A DNA stretch of 64,000 bases from NCBI GenBank assembly GCA_937928755.1, contig CALEZI010000101.1, forward strand, positions 1-64,000, written 5' to 3'. A program made the translations under genes and the position numbers. Of this stretch, positions 34,861 to 43,111 are shown one piece after another (the stretch's first letter is position 1; the number at the start of each line of letters is the position of its first letter). Source of the stretch: an uncultured Rhodanobacteraceae bacterium. Its GTDB lineage: Bacteria; Pseudomonadota; Gammaproteobacteria; Xanthomonadales; SZUA-5. The notes beneath the pieces were generated by a model. The model had not been told where the DNA came from and did not search any database. It saw only the letters and a list, made by a program, of their open reading frames with translations.

Positions 34861-35058
34861 GTGGGTCCAGGCTTGTCCGGACGCTCCTGGCTCCTGGCTT
34901 CTGTGGGTCCAGACTTGTCTGGACGCTTTTGGCTCCTGGCTTCGATGGGTCCAGACTTTTCTGGATGCTTTCGCCCGAGCGTTCAGACAGCTCTGGACCC
35001 TGCACGAGTCGCTCCTGAACTCTTGAGGAGAAGCGTCCAGACAAGTCTGGACCCACAA
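34861..35058. repeat. Cluster of five GTCCAGAC hairpins
   Basis: Same hairpin as in the 112-bp array. Three copies in one orientation (34861-34885, 34902-34927, 34945-34969; consensus GTGGGTCCAGACTTGTCTGG then ACGCT) and two inverted (34979-35000, degenerate, and 35032-35058, perfect). Lies between the TIMP-like gene and tRNA-Val. Spacing is irregular, unlike the array at 28297. Confidence 0.88.
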
Positions 35059-35160
35059 GAGCCACTGTGTCGTTGCCTTTACAGGGCGCCACGCCTGCGG
35101 CGCCGCTCTGCATCCCCGGCGACGCGATGAGGCACCAACAACCAACTACCGCCACACCTA

Positions 35161-35189
35161 TTGGCGAGCCACCAAAGCGCTGCTATAGT
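35161..35189 (+). promoter_or_regulatory. Sigma-70 type promoter of tRNA-Val
   Basis: -35 TTGGCG at 35161-35166, spacer of 17 bp, -10 TATAGT at 35184-35189. Transcription would begin about 7 bases before the tRNA at 35203. Deduced from sequence and spacing only. Confidence 0.65.
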
Positions 35190-35202
35190 CCGCGGCTCTC
35201 TT

Positions 35203-35277
35203 GGGCGCATAGCTCAGCGGTAGAGCACTACCTTGACATGGTAGGGGTCACAGGTTCGATCCCTGTTGCGCCCACCA
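35203..35277 (+). tRNA. tRNA-Val(GAC)
   Basis: 75 nt with encoded CCA. Acceptor GGGCGCA pairs with TGCGCCC, D arm AGCTCAGCGGTAGAGC, anticodon loop TTGACAT with anticodon GAC at 35235-35237, T arm CAGGTTCGATCCCTG. All elements are canonical. Confidence 0.97.
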
Positions 35278-35324
35278 AGAGAGTCACCGGATGTCTTCGC
35301 GGTCTTCCGCAGGCGTGATCTTCC

Positions 35325-36773
35325 TCATCGAGGCGAGCTGCACGCCTGATGACCCGGCACATTCCGGCCAAGGTGAATATCGCGCCGCACCTCCCACACG
35401 CCATCGGCGCCTTCGACTGGTTGTGTCAGGCCGGGACCACCGCGTGGCGCTGCGGGCTCGACCTTGCCAGCGCGCAAGGCATCGTCGGCAAACTCGACAT
35501 CGTCGAGGTAATAGGTGCAACGATCGCCTTCAATGACTTGCAGATGGATATGCCGGGGTATTTCACTATCCGGGTAGGCGCCCGGTCGCACGCCGTGGAT
35601 ACGATAAACGCCTTCGCTGTCGCTGATCACCCAGCCGCGCAAGCGACCATGCCGACGTGCCGCAGCGCCGATGCCGTCGATCGCCGGATAGTTGCCGTGA
35701 TGGTCGGTCTGGTGAGCGTAGATCTGAATGCCGGCTGCCGCTGTGCCATCTGCAGCGAAGATTTTTCCGTGCAATCGCATCGCTTCACCGACTTCGTCGG
35801 CAGCGCCCAATCGTGTGTGGGACATAAGATGTTCGGGACGTCCGTCGAATGCGGCCTCGCAACCGTCGCAGCCACCGATGATCGGAGCAGTGCGGGCCGG
35901 ATCCACGCGGAGCAGTTCGCGCTGTAGCGGCGGCTGCGTCAGGGCTAGGAGCTGAACGCGATAGCGCCCGGCTTTCACCGCGACCTGCAAACAACCCTGC
36001 TCATCGCTGCGCGCCCAATGCGGCCTTTGCGAGTTGTCGTCGGCATCGGTGAAAAACACCAGCGCCGTATCCAGCGGGGCGCCGCCATCGTCAAGAAAAC
36101 ATGCCGGTGCGGCTGCAGTGTCTGCGAGTTGCAGGCGCGCATGCAGGCGTGTGGGCGCGAACCAAAGCGCTCCCTGTGGAGCGTCATGGTCCGCGTCGGT
36201 CGTGGGCGCTTCCGGGTAAAGCCAGTGCAGCAGGCGCATGGCGTACTCGGCATCAGTGAGCAACTGATCGCTCGCGCCGAGCAGATCGTCCTGCTCATAG
36301 TGGCGCAGCAAACGCCTTTGCGCGAACGCGAAAGCACGTGGTGTTGCGCCGAGTGACAGGCCAAAATCGCGCTCTGCATGCTGCAATTCCTGGCCACTGA
36401 GGCTCGCCACATACCATTGCGGGTGAGTCGAGCTGAGTGCCTCAACCAAGGCAGGCGAGGGCATGGCGCCGCTGAGTATCACAAAGACTCGGTAACGCCG
36501 TGAACTGAGTTGCTCGCGCAGTCTGCGTATCGGTCCGATCAAGCTCGCCGCAGCAGCGAGATCGGTTTTGGCCGGTACAAACAACATCAGGCCGGCGTCG
36601 TAGCCATGTGTGCACATCGGACAGACTTGCCTGCCCGCGTACGCGCCACTCAGATGCATCGGGTCAAAAGCGGGTAAGCCGTCCCAGGTATTGAGTGCCT
36701 GCCCGCGTGCGGGGGCGTGGGGGTTGAGCGCTGCGATGAGCAGAAGAATGGGTAGCAAGATCCAGGTGCGCAT
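35325..36773 (-). CDS. Secreted fusion protein with intradiol dioxygenase-like C-terminal domain
   Basis: 482 residues with a signal peptide (WILLPILLLIAALNPHAPA). The N-terminal region (about 30-130) has GRQVCPMCTHGYDAGLMLFV, a CxxC-containing motif in a possible thioredoxin-like fold. The C-terminal 150 residues match the protocatechuate dioxygenase-like fold: GKIFAADGTAAAGIQIYAHQ, a Tyr in HGNYPAIDG, RGWVISDSEGVYRIHGVRPG, then GAYP and PRHIHLQV, supplying plausible Tyr/Tyr/His/His iron ligands. Catalysis on an aromatic diol is possible but the export and the fusion argue for an unusual role. Divergent from an ECF sigma/FecR pair. Confidence 0.8.
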   Translation of the reverse strand: MRTWILLPILLLIAALNPHAPARGQALNTWDGLPAFDPMHLSGAYAGRQVCPMCTHGYDAGLMLFVPAKTDLAAAASLIGPIRRLREQLSSRRYRVFVILSGAMPSPALVEALSSTHPQWYVASLSGQELQHAERDFGLSLGATPRAFAFAQRRLLRHYEQDDLLGASDQLLTDAEYAMRLLHWLYPEAPTTDADHDAPQGALWFAPTRLHARLQLADTAAAPACFLDDGGAPLDTALVFFTDADDNSQRPHWARSDEQGCLQVAVKAGRYRVQLLALTQPPLQRELLRVDPARTAPIIGGCDGCEAAFDGRPEHLMSHTRLGAADEVGEAMRLHGKIFAADGTAAAGIQIYAHQTDHHGNYPAIDGIGAAARRHGRLRGWVISDSEGVYRIHGVRPGAYPDSEIPRHIHLQVIEGDRCTYYLDDVEFADDALRAGKVEPAAPRGGPGLTQPVEGADGVWEVRRDIHLGRNVPGHQACSSPR

Positions 36774-36868
36774 GGTCGATCCGGTCGCTTGGCCTGCAGC
36801 AACAGAGTGCGCACGACGGGGAAGTGTTAACCGCGTGGTGCCGCGCGCGATTTGTTGCTTGCGCTGTT

Positions 36869-36890
36869 AACGTTTTGCGTCGCACGCGTC
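36869..36890 (+). promoter_or_regulatory. Candidate ECF-type promoter
   Basis: GTTAACG with AAC at 36869-36871 and CGTC at 36887-36890, 15 bases between, resembles the AAC/CGT pattern of ECF-dependent promoters. It would serve the downstream ECF sigma gene (autoregulation). Sequence judgement only. Confidence 0.35.
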
Positions 36891-36988
36891 TCTAATCCCG
36901 ATCAACAGATGTTTGCTGGACAACGCTCGGTCCGAACCACCTTCTCAACCTGAGTTTCGCTATCGATACGCTCGCCCACTCGGTTGCA

Positions 36989-37489
36989 TTGGCGAAAGCC
37001 GGAGATCAGCACGCCTGCGGCGCTTTGTATCGGCGCTACTTGCCGTTGGTGCATGGTCTGTTGCTGGCGCGTTTTCGCCCGGCGATTGCCGACGAGTTGA
37101 CTCAGGAGTGTTTCGCCGTGGCCTTTCAACGCCTCGGGCAACTGCGCGATGCGACGTGTTTTGGTGCCTGGATAGCCTCCATTGCGCGTCATTTGCGGAG
37201 TCCGGATCACGCTCACGAAGTAGCAATGGATGAGCATTTCGATGTCGTCGACCGGACCACCGATCCGCTTCGGCATGCCGAAGCTGCGCACGTGCTGGCG
37301 GTCATTCGCAGCTTGCCCGATGCCTACGCCGAAACCCTGGCCCTGCGCCTTATCGAAGGTTTGAGCGGTCCGGAAATTGCGCAGATGACCGGGCTGACGC
37401 CGGAGTCGGTGCGGGTCAATCTCCACCGAGGCATGCAGAAGCTGCGCGAGTCGCTCGGCGCAGCTGGAGAGAGCAATGCACCGATCTGA
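36989..37489 (+). CDS. ECF family RNA polymerase sigma factor
   Basis: 166 residues from a TTG; region 2 (ACGALYRRYLPLVHGLLLAR, ADELTQECFAVAFQRLGQLR) and region 4 (RSLPDAYAETLALRLIEGLS then GPEIAQMTGLTPESVRVNLH) are clear. The start is uncertain: the frame is open upstream, and a CTG at 36950 would add 13 residues (SFAIDTLAHSVAL) that fit the first helix of region 2 better. No in-frame ATG or GTG exists upstream. Overlaps the FecR-like gene by 14 bp, so the partner is probably co-translated. Confidence 0.85.
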   Translation: MAKAGDQHACGALYRRYLPLVHGLLLARFRPAIADELTQECFAVAFQRLGQLRDATCFGAWIASIARHLRSPDHAHEVAMDEHFDVVDRTTDPLRHAEAAHVLAVIRSLPDAYAETLALRLIEGLSGPEIAQMTGLTPESVRVNLHRGMQKLRESLGAAGESNAPI

Positions 37490-38480
37490 CGAGCAGGATC
37501 CGTTGTGGGACCCCAAACTGCCGGCCAACGCCGAGTTGCATCGTTTGCAGGTCCTGTTGGCGCCCTATGCGGCGTCGCGTCGGCCTGCTTTGCGGTCCTT
37601 GCCGGTGCGTCCCGGTCGCCTGCGCTGGTGGCTGTGGCCGATGCGTGGATTGGCCGTCGCCGCCGCCTTGATGCTGACGCTGTGGTCGCTGCATGCCTAT
37701 CGTGTGTATTGGCCGGAGGGTGAAGCGTGGCCGCTGCTCAGTGCGCACGCTCAACATAGTCTGGCGCCGGGCGAGCGGCTGCAGACCGGGTCGGGCGAAA
37801 CTGCACAAGTACAAGTGGCACGAATCGGCCAGATGCACATTGCGGCAAACAGCGTGGTGCGTTTGATCCAGAGCCGGAGCGGACAGCATCGCGTCGAGCT
37901 CGAGTCCGGGCGCGTGCACGCGCGCGTGTGGGCGCCGCCCGGTCATTTTGGCATCAGCAGCGGTGCGTTGCGGGTTGTCGATCTCGGCTGCGAATTCACC
38001 CTTGAACGGGGCGCCGATGGTAGCGGCAGCCTTGCGGTTCAAAGTGGCTGGGTACAGCAATATCTCGGCGGTCAAAAACAACTGGTGCCGGCAGGTCATG
38101 CGTTGAAGTTCACCGCTGACAGCGTCGATGCGCCATTGCGCTTCGACGCAACACCGGCCATGCGCTCGGCGGTGTCGGAACTGAATCAAGCGCTGCGCAC
38201 CTCCGGTGATGCAGATTTGCATGAACGGCTCGCCAGCGCTGTCGCAGTGGCTGCGCGCGATGAGGATCAATACACCTTGATGAACCTGTTGCTGCGTGCG
38301 CCAGCTCTGGCTGGCGGCGCGCTCTATCCGCGCCTGGCGCAAGCCTTGAAAGTGCCGGACGACGACACTGAACATCGCGCCGCATGGCAACGCGCGGACG
38401 CCGCCGCGATCGAGATCTGGTGGAAGCGCCTGCCCAGCCAACCCAAACGTTGGTGGACTCACTGGCGCGACGCTTTTTAG
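37476..38480 (+). CDS. FecR domain membrane protein, putative anti-sigma factor
   Basis: 334 residues. A cytoplasmic N-terminal part, one membrane helix (about 62-77, GLAVAAALMLTLWSLHAY), then a periplasmic FecR-type beta domain (LAPGERLQTGSGETAQVQVA, ELESGRVHARVWAPPGHFGI, LGCEFTLERGADGSGSLAVQ). The last 120 residues are helical. Such proteins bind the paired ECF sigma factor and respond to an outer signal; no TonB receptor is encoded next to it, so the input is unknown. Confidence 0.85.
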   Translation: MHRSDEQDPLWDPKLPANAELHRLQVLLAPYAASRRPALRSLPVRPGRLRWWLWPMRGLAVAAALMLTLWSLHAYRVYWPEGEAWPLLSAHAQHSLAPGERLQTGSGETAQVQVARIGQMHIAANSVVRLIQSRSGQHRVELESGRVHARVWAPPGHFGISSGALRVVDLGCEFTLERGADGSGSLAVQSGWVQQYLGGQKQLVPAGHALKFTADSVDAPLRFDATPAMRSAVSELNQALRTSGDADLHERLASAVAVAARDEDQYTLMNLLLRAPALAGGALYPRLAQALKVPDDDTEHRAAWQRADAAAIEIWWKRLPSQPKRWWTHWRDAF

Positions 38481-38520
38481 GCAGGACCCGTGCAGAATCC
38501 GGGCGGCGGCGAGATCGGGT

Positions 38521-39162
38521 TCAGCAAGTTGCCCTGTGGCTCGACGTCGAGCTCCGTTGCCACACCAGGCAACGGTTGTTGGCCGGCATCGCAACATCGG
38601 CGATCAGCCGCATGCCGATCGACGCCGCGAGGGTATCGACGGCGGCCTGATCGCGAATTCCCCGGTGCGGCGCGTCGGCCTTCAAGGCTTGATCGAAGTC
38701 GCGGTTGCTGTCGCTGGTGAACGCGCCGTCGTAGTTGAACGGTCCGTAGATGATCAGGACTGCGTCGTCGGTCAGCACTTGACCGAGCCCGCCGAACATC
38801 TGTTCGACCTCGGACCAACTCATGATGTGCAGCGTGTTTGCGCTGAAGGCTGCATCGAATTGCGCCTCCGGCCAGATGCCGCCCACGTCCAACGACAGGG
38901 CGTCCGGAGTGTTCGGCAGGCCTGCGTCCTGCAGCCATGCGCGGATGCCGGCGAGATTCTCCGCCCGGTCCGAGGTCTGCCAAAGCAGATGCGGGAATAC
39001 GCTGGCGAAATGCACGGCGTGCTGACCGGTGCCGCTGCCGATCTCGATGACCTTTCGGCGATCAGCCAGATACTGTCGCAGCACTCGTTCGATCGGCTCT
39101 CGGTTGCGCTCGGTCGCTGGCGCGCAGGGCTTGAGGTTGGGGCCTGGATTGGTTGGCGACAT
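38521..39162 (-). CDS. DUF938 family SAM-dependent methyltransferase-like protein
   Basis: 213 residues from the ATG at 39162 (an upstream ATG at 39234 is possible). The opening KPCAPATERNREPIERVLRQ and the SAM-binding motif VIEIGSGTGQHAVHFA are diagnostic of DUF938/UPF0585. LIIYGPFNYDGAFTSDSNRD and PANNRCLVWQR complete the family pattern. Class I Rossmann methyltransferase fold; substrate unknown. Convergent with the FecR gene. Confidence 0.9.
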   Translation of the reverse strand: MSPTNPGPNLKPCAPATERNREPIERVLRQYLADRRKVIEIGSGTGQHAVHFASVFPHLLWQTSDRAENLAGIRAWLQDAGLPNTPDALSLDVGGIWPEAQFDAAFSANTLHIMSWSEVEQMFGGLGQVLTDDAVLIIYGPFNYDGAFTSDSNRDFDQALKADAPHRGIRDQAAVDTLAASIGMRLIADVAMPANNRCLVWQRSSTSSHRATC

Positions 39163-39354
39163 GTCCGCCTGCGTGATCAGCGCGAATGGGGGCGCCGCCT
39201 GCAACGCGGCGCTCGGCCCGTCATTCTCGCCCAATGCGAGGCGTCTCGGGCGACGCCATTACCGTCGCCGCGCAACCGCACCCCGGCGGACCTTCGACAG
39301 CCGCTGTGCGCGCCACCGGGTGGCGTTTACACTGGCCACTGATGGAGGGATCCG

Positions 39355-40008
39355 ATGACGATGCGTTTGCTGGCTTGGAAACTCGACGGCTGCCTTCGCG
39401 TGGCTGCGGCCTTCACCGCCTTCGCCGTGGGATCGAGCGCTCAGGCCATTGCTGCCGAGCCGATCGGCTGGCGTGCCGACTGCCGGCTCGGTGAGCAGAG
39501 TTTTCAGGTGGACTTCGCGTCGGCCAGCGGCGATCCGGAAAGTGACGACATGCGCGTGTCGCTGATGTTGCCGCAACGGTCCGCGCTGCCGCTGCCGCTG
39601 CCGCTGACGCCGGGCGTTTTCCGGCCGCGATCGGTGGTCTCCAATCAAGCCTCGGCGTGCACGCAACTCGGGGCCTATCTGATTCGCGATCAGATTCACC
39701 TGGCGGTCCCGCCGCGGCTGTTGTTGTGGCTGTCGGTTGCGGATCCTCCAGGCTGGGACCAACTCAGCCTGGTACTGATCGATCTGGGCGCAGGCAAGGT
39801 GCTGCACCACATCGAACGGGTGGCTCCGATCAAGGACCCCGACGGTCGCCAGGGCCTGACGCTGCAGGTCCAGCCCGAGCACGTGATGGCCCGCCTGCAG
39901 CGACAATGGCTGAACAACACCGGCACCGACGGGCCGGAAAACTCGATCGAGGACTGGTACCGGGTCGAGGTGCGGGCGGCGCGCATTCGCGGCAGTTGGG
40001 CGCGCTGA
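39355..40008 (+). CDS. Hypothetical secreted protein
   Basis: 217 residues, not recognised. The N-terminus (CLRVAAAFTAFAVGSSAQAI then AA) looks like a signal peptide after a short charged start. Two cysteines (DCRLGEQ, SACTQLG) may form a disulfide in the mature protein. The rest is mixed alpha/beta with a Pro/Leu-rich stretch (LPLPLPLTPG). Stands alone between divergent and convergent genes. Confidence 0.7.
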   Translation: MTMRLLAWKLDGCLRVAAAFTAFAVGSSAQAIAAEPIGWRADCRLGEQSFQVDFASASGDPESDDMRVSLMLPQRSALPLPLPLTPGVFRPRSVVSNQASACTQLGAYLIRDQIHLAVPPRLLLWLSVADPPGWDQLSLVLIDLGAGKVLHHIERVAPIKDPDGRQGLTLQVQPEHVMARLQRQWLNNTGTDGPENSIEDWYRVEVRAARIRGSWAR

Positions 40009-40116
40009 GCGACCCGACGATGCATGCGACCACAGCGCTTCCCGTCGTGCTTCGGTAAACGACAACCGACACCGAGGCCCGGTACCAGCAAGTCCTGGCA
40101 AGTGCATCCGCCGCCC

Positions 40117-40866
40117 TCAGGCCCGTTGGGCGCGTCGCGCCAGCCCGTGCCAGACCGCGCCGGCCGTCAGCATCAGCATTGGAATGAGGCCGGGCTCGCC
40201 CTCGGCGACAATCATCAGGGCGAGCAGCAGCGCGCCGAGGACCAGGGTCAGCATCGACAGGATCGCGTGCACCTTGAGCTTCTGGAGGCGCACCGGCAGC
40301 GCAACGTCGGCGGCCACATGGAACAGCGCTGCGGACGCAAGCCACAACAGCGCAAAGAATCCGCACAGGATGGCGCCGCGATCGTCCCATCCGGCGATCA
40401 GCGCGTACGCCGCAATCGTCGCCTGGGTGGCCGCCATCGCCGCCAACGTGCGAGCCATGCCGGGTGGTTGCATTCGGGCGATCGCCGCGCCGATGAATCC
40501 GACCCCGAGCACACCTCCGAAGAGCAGGTTGGCGGGATCGTTCTCGGCGCCGATCATGCCTACGGCGAGATTCACCCAGACCAGCAGGAACGTGGTGACC
40601 ACGGCCATGCCGAATCCGGCGCGGTACGCCGGACTGTCGCTCAACCACGCCGCCAGTTCCCAGGCGGCGCAGGCTGCGAGCAACATGACGCCGAAGACGA
40701 GGAAATCGGTTGCGTCCCAATCCACTTCCGCGGTGAACTGCATCGCCACCAGGGGCAGCAGCAACAGCATGGCGGAGCTGCCCCACACCACTATCCGCAT
40801 CGGATTGCCGCGTCGTGTGCCACCGATCTGAATGTTCTCTGCCATGACTTGCCTGCGTTCGTTCAT
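40117..40866 (-). CDS. Hypothetical multi-pass membrane protein
   Basis: 249 residues (242 if the ATG at 40845 is used). Six or seven hydrophobic segments (MRIVVWGSSAMLLLLPLVAM, FGMAVVTTFLLVWVNLAVGM, AILSMLTLVLGALLLALMIV). The arrangement and ENDPANLLFGGVLGVGFIGA are found in uncharacterised membrane proteins of proteobacteria. No functional residue can be named. Divergent from the two-component system, 124 bp apart. Confidence 0.75.
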   Translation of the reverse strand: MNERRQVMAENIQIGGTRRGNPMRIVVWGSSAMLLLLPLVAMQFTAEVDWDATDFLVFGVMLLAACAAWELAAWLSDSPAYRAGFGMAVVTTFLLVWVNLAVGMIGAENDPANLLFGGVLGVGFIGAAIARMQPPGMARTLAAMAATQATIAAYALIAGWDDRGAILCGFFALLWLASAALFHVAADVALPVRLQKLKVHAILSMLTLVLGALLLALMIVAEGEPGLIPMLMLTAGAVWHGLARRAQRA

Positions 40867-40990
40867 GTCGGCAGCGAGTCTGGCTTGGCATTGTGTGCCC
40901 AGTATGGGCGAGTGGCTTGCGCTTGCTGCTGGCGACGCAAATTTGCCCGATGATCAGTGGCTGACTTGAGGGCAGTCGTACGGAGACACC

Positions 40991-41653
40991 ATGGCGCGGG
41001 TGCTGCTGGTCGAGGACGAAGGTGCGATCGCGCAAACCGTCGAGTTCGCCTTGCGCGCAGACGGGTTTGAAACCGCGCATGCGATGACCGGTCGGGCTGC
41101 GCTGGGGCTCGCCGCGAGCGGCGCCTTCGACCTCGCCATCGTCGATGTCGGCCTGCCCGATATCGACGGTTTTGCCGTGTGCCAGGCGCTCCGGCGCGAC
41201 CGCGACCTGCCGGTGATCTTCCTGACCGCGCGCGCTGCGGAATCCGAACGCGTCCGTGGCCTGGAACTTGGCGCCGACGACTATGTGGCCAAGCCCTTCT
41301 CGCCGCGCGAACTGGTGGCGCGGGTGCGCGCGGTGCTGCGGCGCAGCCTGGGCACGCCGACACCCACCGGCTTCGAACACGATGCGAATGGCCAACGCGT
41401 GCGCTTTCGCGGCCGCCTGCTCGACCTCACCCGCTACGAATACCGCCTGCTGGCGGCGCTGCTGCAACGCCCCGGTGCGATCCTGACGCGCGCCCAGTTG
41501 CTCGACCGTGTTTGCGGACACGACAGTGAATCGTCGGATCGCGCCGTCGACACCCACGTCAAGACGCTGCGAGCGAAACTGCGCGAAGTCGATGCCGACG
41601 CCGACCCGATCCGCACCCAGCGCGGCCTCGGTTACTCGCTGCAGGTGGATTAG
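40991..41653 (+). CDS. creB: CreB-like response regulator (OmpR family)
   Basis: 220 residues: receiver domain with phosphoacceptor Asp52 (IVDVGLPD), acidic pair at 9-10 (VEDEG), Lys101 (VAKPFSP), and a C-terminal winged-helix DNA-binding domain (LLDLTRYEYRLLAALLQRPG, RAVDTHVKTLRAKLREVDAD). Overall sequence and the partner kinase resemble CreBC, which in enterics responds to carbon and fermentation metabolites. The kinase begins 3 bp after the stop. The target gene creD is not present here. Confidence 0.85.
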   Translation: MARVLLVEDEGAIAQTVEFALRADGFETAHAMTGRAALGLAASGAFDLAIVDVGLPDIDGFAVCQALRRDRDLPVIFLTARAAESERVRGLELGADDYVAKPFSPRELVARVRAVLRRSLGTPTPTGFEHDANGQRVRFRGRLLDLTRYEYRLLAALLQRPGAILTRAQLLDRVCGHDSESSDRAVDTHVKTLRAKLREVDADADPIRTQRGLGYSLQVD

Positions 41654-41656
41654 CCG

Positions 41657-43111
41657 ATGCGCATCGGGCTGCGCATCCTGATCGGCACCTTTGTCATCGT
41701 CGCGCTGGCGGCGCTACTGCTGGCCCAGGTGTTCGTTGCGCAGGTGAAGCCGGGCGTGCGCCAGGCGCAGGAGGACTCGCTGGTCGACATGGCAAACGCG
41801 CTGGCCGAACTGGCCAGCGACGACATGCTGGCGGGCCGGATCGGCGACGGGCGCTTCGCCGAACGCCTGCGCGCAATTCGCGAACGCGATCCCGGTGCGC
41901 AGATCTGGGGCTTCGCCAAACGCGCGAGCAACTACCGGGTCTACGTGACCGACATCCGCGGCACGGTCGTTTTCGACAGTAGCGGTCGCGACCTGGGCCG
42001 CGATTATTCGCGCTGGAACGACGTCCACCTGACGCTGCAGGGCCGCTATGGCGCGCGCTCGACCGCGGAGGATCCGCACGACCCGGACGCCACCGTGATG
42101 CACGTCGCCGCGCCGATTCGCGATGACGCCGGTCGCATCGTCGGCTCACTCACCGTGGCCAAGCCGAATCGAGCGATTGCCCCGTTCATCGAGCGCAGTC
42201 AGAACATCGTGCTCGCGTGGGGTGCGCTGCTGCTGGGCGTCGCCTTGTTGGTCGGTGTCGCAGCGGCGAGCTGGCTGTCGCGCCAGTTGGACGCGCTGCG
42301 CCGCTACGCGCAGGCGGTCGCCGCCGGCGAGCGCGCAACGCTGCCGCGCGCGGCCGGCGAGTTCGCCGAACTCGGGCAGGCGCTGGGTTCCATGCGTGCG
42401 CAGCTCGAAGGCAAACAATACGTCGAGCGCTATGTGCAGGAACTGACGCACGAGATGAAAAGCCCGCTGGCGGCAATCCGCGCCAGCGCTGAGCTGCTCG
42501 AACAACCCCTGGCGGCGGAAGATCGGGCGCGTTTTGCCGGCGCCATCGGCGCCCAGAGCGAGCGCCTGGCGCAGATGGTGGAACGTTTGCTGGCGCTGGC
42601 GGCGGTCGAGCATCGGCAACAGCTCGAATCGCCGCAGATCGTCGATATTGCCGACCTGCTCGACAGCGTCGCGAGCGACAGTCGTTCGCTGCTCGCGACC
42701 CGCGGGTTACAACTTGCGCTTCGCGTGGACGGCACGCCACGCGTGCGCGGCGATCCCTTCTTGCTGCGCCAGGCGCTGGAAAACCTGGTCGACAACGCGT
42801 CGAGTTTTGCGCCGTCAGGCACGCTCATCGAAGTGGAAACGGACGCTCAGGATGGATTTGTCCAGATCCGCGTCAGTGATCGTGGGCCGGGAATCCCGGA
42901 TTACGCCCTGCCGCGGGTGTTCGAACGCTTCTATTCGCTGCCGCGCCCGCAGGGCGGTCACCGAGGCAGCGGACTCGGCCTGTGTTTCGTCGCCCAGGTC
43001 GCAGATCTGCATGGCGGCAGTGCGACGCTCGACAACCGAGCGGGGGGCGGCGCCCGTGCGACGCTGCGCTTGCCGCTCACCGAGCATTCCGTAACGCATC
43101 GAGTTCAATGA
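41657..43111 (+). CDS. creC: CreC-like sensor histidine kinase
   Basis: 484 residues, close to the usual CreC length. Two membrane helices (about 5-30 and 180-205) bracket a periplasmic sensor (VYVTDIRGTVVFDSSGRDLG, YSRWNDVHLTLQGRYGARST). HAMP and HisKA follow with phosphoacceptor His265 in ELTHEMKSPLAAIRASAELL; the ATPase domain has the N box LENLVDNASSFAP and G boxes (DRGPGIPDYAL, GSGLGLCFVAQ). Partner of the CreB-like regulator. Its end overlaps the converging radical SAM gene by 7 bp. Confidence 0.88.
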   Translation: MRIGLRILIGTFVIVALAALLLAQVFVAQVKPGVRQAQEDSLVDMANALAELASDDMLAGRIGDGRFAERLRAIRERDPGAQIWGFAKRASNYRVYVTDIRGTVVFDSSGRDLGRDYSRWNDVHLTLQGRYGARSTAEDPHDPDATVMHVAAPIRDDAGRIVGSLTVAKPNRAIAPFIERSQNIVLAWGALLLGVALLVGVAAASWLSRQLDALRRYAQAVAAGERATLPRAAGEFAELGQALGSMRAQLEGKQYVERYVQELTHEMKSPLAAIRASAELLEQPLAAEDRARFAGAIGAQSERLAQMVERLLALAAVEHRQQLESPQIVDIADLLDSVASDSRSLLATRGLQLALRVDGTPRVRGDPFLLRQALENLVDNASSFAPSGTLIEVETDAQDGFVQIRVSDRGPGIPDYALPRVFERFYSLPRPQGGHRGSGLGLCFVAQVADLHGGSATLDNRAGGGARATLRLPLTEHSVTHRVQ

